A stretch of DNA of 6,591 nt from the NCBI GenBank assembly GCA_950075905.1, contig CATMVR010000289.1:1-6591 (forward strand). Direction: 5' to 3'. Within the stretch, counting starts at the first letter, position 1, and each line of letters begins with the position of its first letter. Of this stretch, positions 1-5,332 are shown in pieces. Under the pieces are notes generated by a model that was not told the origin of the DNA, made no database searches, and was given only the letters and a program-made list of their open reading frames with translations. Made by a program: the position numbers and the translations under genes. This stretch comes from an uncultured Persicitalea sp. (GTDB taxonomy: Bacteria; Bacteroidota; Bacteroidia; Cytophagales; Spirosomataceae).

Positions 1-263
1 CCAGCCGGGACGGTGGCGGTGAGTTGGGTAGCTGAAGCGGTGCTGACAGTGGCTACTATACCGTTGAACTTGACTAAGTTTTTGGCAGTCTCCGTCGAGA
101 ACCCCTCCCCCATGATCGACACAACAGCTCCTTCGATGCCCTGATCGGGGCTGAAACTGTTAATTTGGAAAGGGGCGGGCTCTTCTTTGGTGCAGGCATA
201 CAATCCAAGGAGGACAAGAAAGAACAAGGCTCTTCCCGCCCAGCAATAAAGGTACTTCTCCAT
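1..263 (-). CDS. IPT/TIG-domain surface lipoprotein, C-terminal part beyond the left edge
   Basis: The reading frame runs leftward from the ATG at 261-263 and stays open to the window edge, giving 87 whole codons. Residues 1-23 form a lipoprotein signal peptide (hydrophobic run LFFLVLLG) ending in the lipobox LYAC, so Cys24 should be lipidated. From about residue 33 the sequence INSFSPDQG, then a GEGF turn and VKFNG, reads like the start of an IPT/TIG immunoglobulin-like beta-sandwich. In Bacteroidota this domain is frequent in surface lipoproteins that bind glycans or protein partners, often placed beside NHL or beta-propeller repeats. The partner or substrate here cannot be told because the rest is outside the window. 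Spacing to the upstream Dabb gene is 144 bases with its own candidate promoter, so an independent transcript is likely. Another leftward open frame starting near 357 overlaps this one but lacks any recognisable feature. Confidence 0.8.
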   Translation of the reverse strand, partial: MEKYLYCWAGRALFFLVLLGLYACTKEEPAPFQINSFSPDQGIEGAVVSIMGEGFSTETAKNLVKFNGIVATVSTASATQLTATVPA

Positions 264-350
264 AGCCTGGTTGGTGATTGATGAATAGGTCAAAGTTCGA
301 TAATATCGGACAATATTCCGTCAATAACACCCCTGATCTGAGTAAGCGGT

Positions 351-358
351 CAAACATA
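351..358 (-). promoter_or_regulatory. Candidate Bacteroidota -7 promoter element for the IPT/TIG lipoprotein gene
   Basis: Read on the minus strand this is TATGTTTG, an exact match to the Bacteroidota sigma-factor -7 consensus TAnnTTTG. It lies 87 bases upstream of the lipoprotein ATG. A T-rich stretch (TTTTTC) sits about 20 bases further upstream, where the poorly conserved -33 element is expected. The spacer between them holds the small palindrome CTGATAATCAG (366-376). The site is inferred from consensus only. Confidence 0.4.
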
Positions 359-407
359 CTACTTACTGATTATCAGAAAAATAAGCACCTGTACCTCCTC
401 ATATTAC

Positions 408-812
408 CTAGCGCTTCTGTCCCTGGGCGTCATAGACTACCACCTTCTCCCACAGATGGGAGTAGTCTTCAACAAATTTCAGGTGGATGGGATGCGTCTG
501 GTATATTTCCTCTTCAATCAGATTTTTGAAGAAACAAAGCCACGAAATGGAGTAATCCCGCACAATCACGTCCCGATTAGTAGAGGCCGGACGGCCAATG
601 TGCACAAACTGAATGGTGGGTACTTTGGCGAGTTTTTCCAGGCCCTCCACAAGTTTGGCTTCGTCCTGGGCACTGTCGGGATTTTTTAGATAGAAAAATA
701 CGTGATGTACCAGCAATTCTTTTTTTCTTTTGGCTTGCGGAAGCAACGGAGAGCTACCAACGGCTGCAAGGCCAGCTTTTTGGAGGAAGGTTCTTCTGTT
801 AGATGTACTCAT
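408..812 (-). CDS. Tat-exported Dabb (stress-responsive A/B barrel) domain protein
   Basis: This 134-residue protein starts with a twin-arginine signal, NRRTFLQKAGLAAVG at residues 5-19, which predicts export in folded form through the Tat pathway. A plausible cleavage site follows PQA near residue 27. From about residue 34 to 127 it matches the Dabb ferredoxin-like fold: VHHVFFYLKNP at the first strand, HIGRPA near residue 72, YSISWLCFF in mid-domain, and the C-terminal block HLKFVEDYSHLWEKVVVYD. Dabb proteins form dimeric alpha/beta barrels. Some plant members respond to stress or catalyse polyketide cyclisation, but the bacterial exported versions have no settled function. Domain and export route are well supported; the ligand is unknown. 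The upstream protease gene ends 63 bases away with a candidate promoter in between, so operon membership is uncertain. Confidence 0.9.
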   Translation of the reverse strand: MSTSNRRTFLQKAGLAAVGSSPLLPQAKRKKELLVHHVFFYLKNPDSAQDEAKLVEGLEKLAKVPTIQFVHIGRPASTNRDVIVRDYSISWLCFFKNLIEEEIYQTHPIHLKFVEDYSHLWEKVVVYDAQGQKR

Positions 813-852
813 AAAACTGTCAGTCGTATTTTACCGCAAAGGCGCGGGGACA

Positions 853-860
853 CAAAGATA
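853..860 (-). promoter_or_regulatory. Candidate Bacteroidota -7 promoter element for the Dabb gene
   Basis: Minus-strand TATCTTTG exactly fits TAnnTTTG. It lies in the 63-base gap between the protease stop codon and the Dabb start, and would give a leader of roughly 35 bases. A TTG (in CGCTTGTCC) lies about 24 bases upstream, slightly further than the usual -33 spacing. The Dabb start itself has no Shine-Dalgarno sequence, only a T-run before ATG. Confidence 0.45.
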
Positions 861-875
861 AGATAAGTAACCAGA

Positions 876-1640
876 TTAAAAGGACAAGCGAAAGTCCTTG
901 TCTGAGAAAGCACGGTCTGCCTTGGCCTGCTGTATCCAGCCCTGAATCGTATCGTACACCCGGGGGGTAATCAGCACCGCGCTGCCAAAGGGGCGGTTGT
1001 GGGGTTTGGCCCCGCAGGAAGCGGCATTGCCCGAAACATGGATTGCTACCACCCGCGGCTGACCATTGATGAAGGTCCAGACTGGTGAGCCGCTGTTGCG
1101 CTTGGTGGTCGTAAACGGGTGGAGCAGGCAGCGATCGGTGGTCTCTACTACCTTTCCACTCTCGGCCCACAGCTCAAAATCGGGCCGATCAATGGGGTAC
1201 CCGGCGATATGAATGGGCTGACCGGGCAAGGGGGTATTGGAACGGTAGAAGTCGGCGGGCCAGTCAAAGTGCTGCTGGGTCCATTCGGGCAATACATCCT
1301 GTTTCAAAATAATCACCCCAAAGTCGTCTTTAACGTAGCAGTAGGGATTGTTGTACTCAGGTACCTTATGTATGACAAAATCGGGGGATTCCACCACGAA
1401 GCGGAGGGGCGATTTTACCAGATTGTTCTGCCTGGGGTAAAGTTCGAGACGCTGAATCCGTGACTCCAACTCGTTGAGGGAGTGACCGGCTGTGACGATT
1501 ACGTTGGGAGCGATTAGAAAACCCGTGGAGCGGTTTACAAACGATACCGGAACGCCCTCTTCGGTAACTCGGTACATCTCGATCAGGCATATATACGAAA
1601 AAGGGGCTAGTGAGGAATCTTCAACTCTGGTTCTTGCCAT
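876..1640 (-). CDS. V8-like (S1B) trypsin-fold serine protease without signal peptide
   Basis: The 254-residue protein has a chymotrypsin-fold serine protease layout. STGFLIAPNVIVTAGHS carries the catalytic His53, KDDFGVIIL the likely catalytic Asp106, and RNSGSPVW the nucleophile Ser183, as in the GNSGSP box of glutamyl endopeptidases. A late HVSGN (201-205) resembles the substrate-pocket strand of the family. The sequence begins almost directly at the protease domain: there is no signal peptide and no evident propeptide, so it may act in the cytoplasm or leave by an unusual route. One departure from the family is Arg181, which replaces the glycine that normally precedes Asn-Ser-Gly in the oxyanion loop. 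The four cysteines (18, 101, 171, 209) have no obvious pairing. The ATG at 1638-1640 is preceded by a weak AGAAAG. It is divergent from the small secreted protein gene, with an 82-base spacer. Substrate is unknown. Confidence 0.88.
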   Translation of the reverse strand: MARTRVEDSSLAPFSYICLIEMYRVTEEGVPVSFVNRSTGFLIAPNVIVTAGHSLNELESRIQRLELYPRQNNLVKSPLRFVVESPDFVIHKVPEYNNPYCYVKDDFGVIILKQDVLPEWTQQHFDWPADFYRSNTPLPGQPIHIAGYPIDRPDFELWAESGKVVETTDRCLLHPFTTTKRNSGSPVWTFINGQPRVVAIHVSGNAASCGAKPHNRPFGSAVLITPRVYDTIQGWIQQAKADRAFSDKDFRLSF

Positions 1641-1722
1641 TACTTTCTGAACGCTTTTTGAAATACCGAAACGACGTTTTTTTCGTTATGGTTCAGATTT
1701 ATCAGTCCAAAAAAACCTGACC

Positions 1723-2103
1723 ATGAAGAAAAACCCGCTCCTTTTTTTTGTTACTCTCTGCCTGCTGGCAGGAAGTTTATGCCCCGCATTGGCCCAGTCA
1801 CGTAAGGGGGAAGACGACGAGATCAAAGTAGAATTTAACGAGCGCCAACTTGAAAAGCACCTCACTCAGTACGGCGATCAGCTCGATCTGAGCCGACGTC
1901 AGGGGCGTAAAATTGCCCGGATTGAAAAAAAGTACGACAAAAAGGAAAGCAAGCTGGCCGATGAAAAAGGATTGAAACTAGGCCGAAAGCGGGCTTTGCA
2001 GAAAGAAAAAGCCGAAGCGTTGCTCTCAGTTCTGACCGACGGGCAGATCGAACGCCTCAACCAGCTGGCTGGAAAAAAGGGCTTTTTCAGGAGAATTATT
2101 TGA
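1723..2103 (+). CDS. Small secreted basic protein with two LTxxQ-like motifs (Spy/CpxP-like)
   Basis: This 126-residue protein opens with a clear signal peptide (MKKNPLLFFVTLCLLAGS) and a cleavage site after ALA at residue 24. The mature part is short, charged and predicted to be almost all helix. It contains LSRRQ at residues 56-60 and LTDGQ at residues 104-108, each followed by a helix (GRKIARIEKKYDKK and IERLNQLAGKK). This spacing resembles the paired LTxxQ motifs of Spy/CpxP periplasmic chaperones and the many related Bacteroidota proteins. It is shorter and more lysine-rich than Spy. A periplasmic chaperone or envelope-stress role is an inference from motif and location only; it may instead be an uncharacterised lineage-specific protein. 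It is a single gene: divergent from the protease on its left and closed by a strong terminator on its right. No convincing promoter consensus was found in the 82-base spacer. Confidence 0.8.
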   Translation: MKKNPLLFFVTLCLLAGSLCPALAQSRKGEDDEIKVEFNERQLEKHLTQYGDQLDLSRRQGRKIARIEKKYDKKESKLADEKGLKLGRKRALQKEKAEALLSVLTDGQIERLNQLAGKKGFFRRII

Positions 2104-2120
2104 GCTACCCCTGCCACAAA

Positions 2121-2158
2121 AAAAGGGCCCGTTCTCTTACCGGAACGGGCCCCTTTTT
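2121..2158. terminator. Bidirectional intrinsic terminator between convergent genes
   Basis: GGGCCCGTTC (2125-2134) pairs perfectly with GAACGGGCCC (2143-2152) across an 8-base loop, giving a very GC-rich 10-bp stem. The stem is followed by C and five Ts on the plus strand. On the minus strand it is followed by a run of seven Ts (seen as A at 2118-2124). It therefore ends transcription of the secreted-protein gene (stop at 2101-2103) and of the convergent TolC gene (stop at 2205-2207). Confidence 0.93.
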
Positions 2159-2204
2159 ATAGACGAATGGCTAACAACTAACCCGCTAATTGCTATCCAG
2201 CTCC

Positions 2205-3572
2205 CTACTGACGAATGGCAAGATCTTCAAGCAGCTTGCTACTCAGGCGTAGCAGCTCAATCTCGGCCAGTTTGGCGTTATACTCCGCCTCAATCAGGCG
2301 AGTTTCGGCCGCCACAGTATTACGCTGCACCTCCCGAAACTCGTAGGAGCTTGAATTTCCCACCCGGTAACGTTCGAAGGCAATTTCCACATTTTGCCGG
2401 GCCAGCACAAAGTTGGCTTCCTCCAGCGCCACCAGCTGGAGGCTGTTGCGGTAGTTGAGATATGTCTGATCAAAAGCCGCCATCAGCTGATTTCGAACAT
2501 CCCCTTCCACATCCTCCGAAATCAGGGCGTTGATCCGGGCGTTCTGAATCCGCCGCCGCTGATTGAACCCGTCAAACAGATTGACTGAGACCCGGGCCCC
2601 GTAGCTCCACACATCGTTACGGGCGCTACGTACCCCAAATCCCGCCTGGTTGTTGGTAGTATTGTAGTTGAAGCCCCCGAGCAGATCAACCTGCGGGTAT
2701 TGCTGCGCGGAAAGTGCCTTGATGTCCAACTCGGCGATCCGGCGCTGCTGGGCGGCCAACACCAGGTTAGGATTCTGTGCCAGCAGACTCTGCCGCAACT
2801 CTTCCACCGCAATGGCCCGCCGCTTCATGAGAGTATCTGGCAGAGTAAAATCCTCGGAGGGATTGCGTGACAAAAGAGCGTTCAGGTCAATTTTAGAATT
2901 CCGCAGCACCTGCTCCTGGGCAATGTAGGCGGCGGTATCGCCATTGTAATCTACCTGAGCATTGATGTAGTCTACCTTGGAGCCCGTCCCGACCTCGTAG
3001 TACGCTTTGGCCAGTTCCAGGCGGTCTTTGGAAATATCGAGGGCATTGCGCAGAGCCCGTACCCGCTGGTACTGCCGGATGATCTCGTAGTAGGCTGAGC
3101 TAACCTGCGCTACGGTATTTTCAATAGTGATTTTGGCATTGGTGCGGCCAGCCTGTTCCAGTTGCCGTAAGCGATCCTGCGAAACAAACATGCCCAGGCC
3201 ATCAAAAATAGTCCAGGCCAGGGCTACGCCGGAGTTGGAATTGTTGTTGTTGACGCCCGCCCGGTCGAGTGGTGCCTGTAGAGCATTGAAAAAGTCTTGC
3301 CGTAGGTGGCTCGACGTAAAGTTCTTCTGGGTTATAGCCGTAACACTAGGCAGAAAACCGGCATTCCCCAATGTGTTGTCATTTTTGGCAATAGCCACTC
3401 TTTTCTCGGCAATTCTGATCGAATAATTCTTTTCGAGGGCAATGGCAATGGCCTTTTCCAGACTAAGGGCTTCCTGGGCCTTTGCGTCAGGGAGTGTCAG
3501 CCACATGAATAGCAAAATTGCAGCGAAAAACAGCAAACTACTGCAAAGTTGAGCAATGGGTTTCGATGACAT
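2205..3572 (-). CDS. TolC-family outer membrane efflux/secretion channel
   Basis: This 455-residue protein has an N-terminal signal peptide (LLFFAAILLFMWL, cleavage after AKA at residue 32). Two homologous outer-membrane-efflux (OEP) repeats follow. Each repeat carries a family hallmark: WTIFDGLGMF at about 120-129 and VNLFDGFNQRRR at about 330-341, plus YYEVGTGSKVDYINAQVDY (191-209) and the matching RYRVGNSSSYEFREVQR (401-417). The repeats are separated by long helical, coiled-coil-like segments, as in the periplasmic tunnel of TolC trimers. Length is typical for the family. An asparagine-rich NNNNSNS stretch at 108-114 probably lies in an extracellular beta-barrel loop. Such proteins work with an inner-membrane pump (RND, ABC or MFS) and a membrane-fusion protein, but neither lies beside it here, so its partner must be encoded elsewhere. 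It is divergent from the amidohydrolase and convergent with the secreted-protein gene. Confidence 0.95.
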   Translation of the reverse strand: MSSKPIAQLCSSLLFFAAILLFMWLTLPDAKAQEALSLEKAIAIALEKNYSIRIAEKRVAIAKNDNTLGNAGFLPSVTAITQKNFTSSHLRQDFFNALQAPLDRAGVNNNNSNSGVALAWTIFDGLGMFVSQDRLRQLEQAGRTNAKITIENTVAQVSSAYYEIIRQYQRVRALRNALDISKDRLELAKAYYEVGTGSKVDYINAQVDYNGDTAAYIAQEQVLRNSKIDLNALLSRNPSEDFTLPDTLMKRRAIAVEELRQSLLAQNPNLVLAAQQRRIAELDIKALSAQQYPQVDLLGGFNYNTTNNQAGFGVRSARNDVWSYGARVSVNLFDGFNQRRRIQNARINALISEDVEGDVRNQLMAAFDQTYLNYRNSLQLVALEEANFVLARQNVEIAFERYRVGNSSSYEFREVQRNTVAAETRLIEAEYNAKLAEIELLRLSSKLLEDLAIRQ

Positions 3573-3600
3573 GTATTTGTTTTTGTGCTTTATCTGAGAT

Positions 3601-3608
3601 TACTTTAA
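3601..3608 (+). promoter_or_regulatory. Weak candidate promoter -7 element for the amidohydrolase gene
   Basis: TACTTTAA matches seven of eight positions of TAnnTTTG, failing only at the last base. A TTTG (3576-3579) lies 21 bases upstream, a reasonable -33 spacing. Transcription would begin near 3615, leaving a leader of roughly 57 bases. The call is tentative because the last base is wrong and the region is AT-rich. Confidence 0.28.
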
Positions 3609-3630
3609 CATTCACTTCACAAGATTACTC

Positions 3631-3646
3631 AATTGTTCCAACAATT
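3631..3646. promoter_or_regulatory. Palindrome in the divergent tolC/amidohydrolase spacer, possible operator
   Basis: AATTGTT-CC-AACAATT is an inverted repeat with perfect 7-bp arms and a 2-bp centre. This geometry suits a dimeric DNA-binding regulator more than an RNA hairpin, since the loop is too short. It overlaps the start point expected from the tolC -7 candidate at 3653-3660 and lies in the probable leader of the amidohydrolase, so one regulator could affect both genes. No regulator gene is present in the window. Confidence 0.4.
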
Positions 3647-3652
3647 TAATCC

Positions 3653-3660
3653 CAAAGCTA
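3653..3660 (-). promoter_or_regulatory. Candidate Bacteroidota -7 promoter element for the TolC gene
   Basis: Minus-strand TAGCTTTG is an exact TAnnTTTG match. It would start transcription near 3646, with a leader of about 74 bases to the TolC ATG at 3570-3572. The nearest TTG that could serve as -33 is about 24 bases upstream, which is a little far. The element lies in the 5' leader of the oppositely oriented amidohydrolase gene. Confidence 0.4.
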
Positions 3661-3671
3661 CAACCAAAGTT

Positions 3672-5321
3672 ATGTGTAAGCCCACAATTTCCTCAATTCT
3701 TTATTTATTTTCATTACTATTTTTAGGGGGCTGCAAAACAAGTACCCAAGTCGATTTAATCGTACACAACGGACTTGTATACAGCGTTGATTCTACTTTT
3801 GCCATCCACGAAGCTTTTGCCGTAAAAGACGGAAAGTTTGTAGCCATAGGGTCCTCGGACGAAATCCTGAAAAACTACGAGGCCGACTCGGTGATTGATG
3901 CTGGTGGCCGGCCCGTGTATCCCGGATTGTACGATCCCCACAGCCACTTTATGGGGCTGGGCCGAAAGCTCGATGCCGCCGACCTGGTGGGCACGACTTC
4001 GTACGAGGATGTGATCCAGCGGCTAAAAGCCTTCCGCGCCGAAAACCCCGACCGCGCCTGGCTGCTGGGCCGGGGCTGGGATCAGAACGACTGGCAGGAC
4101 AAACGCTTTCCGGACAAGGCCCTGCTAGACGCCGCCTTTCCTGATGTGCCCGTGCTACTCACCCGCATCGACGGGCATGCTTCACTGGTCAACTCCAAAG
4201 CCCTGCTACTCGGGCAGGTCAGGGCAGACAGCAAGGTGGAGGGAGGCCTGGTGATGGTGAAAAACGGCCAGCCCACCGGTATCCTCGTAGACCGCGCCTC
4301 GGGGCTGGTTTCGCGGATGATTCCTGCCTATACCAAAGAAGAAAAAGAAGAGATTCTGAAAGAAGCCGAACAGGCCTGCCTCGCCATGGGGCTGACGACC
4401 GTTTCGGATGCCGGACTGGACCGCCCAGACATTGAACTGATCGACGAGATGCACAAAAACGGCAAACTCAAAATTCGGGATTATGTCATGATCAGCGTGA
4501 GCCCTACTAATCTGGACTACTATATTCCCAAAGGACCTTATCAGAGCGACCGCCTGACGGTACGCTCCTTCAAAATCTACGCCGATGGCGCGCTTGGCTC
4601 GCGGGGAGCCTGCCTGCTGCAACCCTACGCCGACGACCCCTCGACGGGCTTTTTGCTGGCCAGCGCCAAAGAGCTGGAAGATTTCACTGCCCGCATCGCC
4701 AACAGTGATTTTCAGGCTAATACCCACTGCATCGGCGACTCAGCCAACCGTCTGATGCTGGATTTGTACGGCAAGTACCTCAAAGGTCCCAACGACCGCC
4801 GCTGGCGCATCGAACACGCTCAGGTGGTGTCTACGGCCGATGTACCCAAGTTTGGGAAGTACAACATCATCCCCTCCGTGCAGCCTACCCACACCACTTC
4901 TGACATGGACTGGGCCGACGAGCGACTCGGGGCTGAGCGCCTCAAGACTGCCTACGCATTCAAAGATCTGATGCAACAAAATGGCTACATTGCCTTAGGT
5001 AGTGACTTTCCGGTAGAAGCCGTGAGCCCGCTGTACGGTTTTCACTCGGCGGTAGCTCGGGTAGATACCCAGGGAAATCCTGCCGGAGGCTTCCAGATGG
5101 AAAACGCTCTGAGCCGGGAAGACGCCTTGCGCGGAATAACCAGCTGGGCGGCCCGGGCAAATTTTGAAGAAAAGACCCGGGGAAGCATCGAAAAAGGTAA
5201 ATTCGCCGATTTTGTGATTCTGGAAAAGGATATCATGAAAATCCCCCTTCCGGAAATTCGAAACACCAAAGTTCTACGCACCGTTATTGGCGGTGAAACG
5301 CTCTATAAGCAAACTCTATAA
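3672..5321 (+). CDS. YtcJ-like (Amidohydro_3) metal-dependent amidohydrolase, lipoprotein
   Basis: Starting at ATG 3672 gives 549 residues. A signal peptide ends in the lipobox FLGGC, so Cys21 should be lipidated and the enzyme membrane-anchored outside the cytoplasm. An earlier in-frame TTG at 3633 would put 13 polar residues before this signal and is less likely. Metal and catalytic markers of the amidohydrolase TIM barrel appear in order: DPHSHF (His90, His92), SFKIYADGALGSRG (Lys301, near the metal site in YtcJ/NfdA-type enzymes), NTHCIGD (His352), WRIEHAQ (His382) and ALGSDFPVE (catalytic Asp445). The C-terminal GSIEKGKFADFVIL rebuilds the flanking beta-sandwich. Length and motifs fit YtcJ-type proteins, which include N-substituted formamide deformylase; most members have no known substrate, and none can be named here. 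The stop lies 11 bases before the potassium-channel ATG, implying co-transcription. Confidence 0.93.
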   Translation: MCKPTISSILYLFSLLFLGGCKTSTQVDLIVHNGLVYSVDSTFAIHEAFAVKDGKFVAIGSSDEILKNYEADSVIDAGGRPVYPGLYDPHSHFMGLGRKLDAADLVGTTSYEDVIQRLKAFRAENPDRAWLLGRGWDQNDWQDKRFPDKALLDAAFPDVPVLLTRIDGHASLVNSKALLLGQVRADSKVEGGLVMVKNGQPTGILVDRASGLVSRMIPAYTKEEKEEILKEAEQACLAMGLTTVSDAGLDRPDIELIDEMHKNGKLKIRDYVMISVSPTNLDYYIPKGPYQSDRLTVRSFKIYADGALGSRGACLLQPYADDPSTGFLLASAKELEDFTARIANSDFQANTHCIGDSANRLMLDLYGKYLKGPNDRRWRIEHAQVVSTADVPKFGKYNIIPSVQPTHTTSDMDWADERLGAERLKTAYAFKDLMQQNGYIALGSDFPVEAVSPLYGFHSAVARVDTQGNPAGGFQMENALSREDALRGITSWAARANFEEKTRGSIEKGKFADFVILEKDIMKIPLPEIRNTKVLRTVIGGETLYKQTL

Positions 5322-5332
5322 AACAAAGAAGG

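Noticed and set aside
160..357. Leftward 65-codon open frame overlapping the left-edge lipoprotein gene
   Set aside because: It has no signal, domain or compositional support, and most of it overlaps in another frame a gene with a clear lipobox and IPT/TIG start.
366..376. Palindrome CTGATTATCAG upstream of the lipoprotein gene
   Set aside because: The arms are only 5 bp with a 1-base centre in AT-rich DNA. It is too short to claim as an operator, so it is noted only with the nearby promoter candidate.
2162..2219. Ten-base direct repeat GACGAATGGC at 2162-2171 and 2210-2219, the second copy in the last codons of tolC
   Set aside because: It is short, has only two copies and differing flanks. 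It could be a trace of a small duplication at the gene end but is also plausible by chance.
3633..3671. Upstream TTG extending the amidohydrolase by 13 residues
   Set aside because: The extension is polar and would precede a normal lipoprotein signal that starts at ATG 3672. It also overlaps the candidate operator and leader, so ATG 3672 was chosen.
4206..4727. 173-codon antisense open frame inside the amidohydrolase gene
   Set aside because: Its translation has no recognisable domain and it lies wholly opposite a well-supported enzyme gene; the long open frame follows from the codon bias of the real gene.
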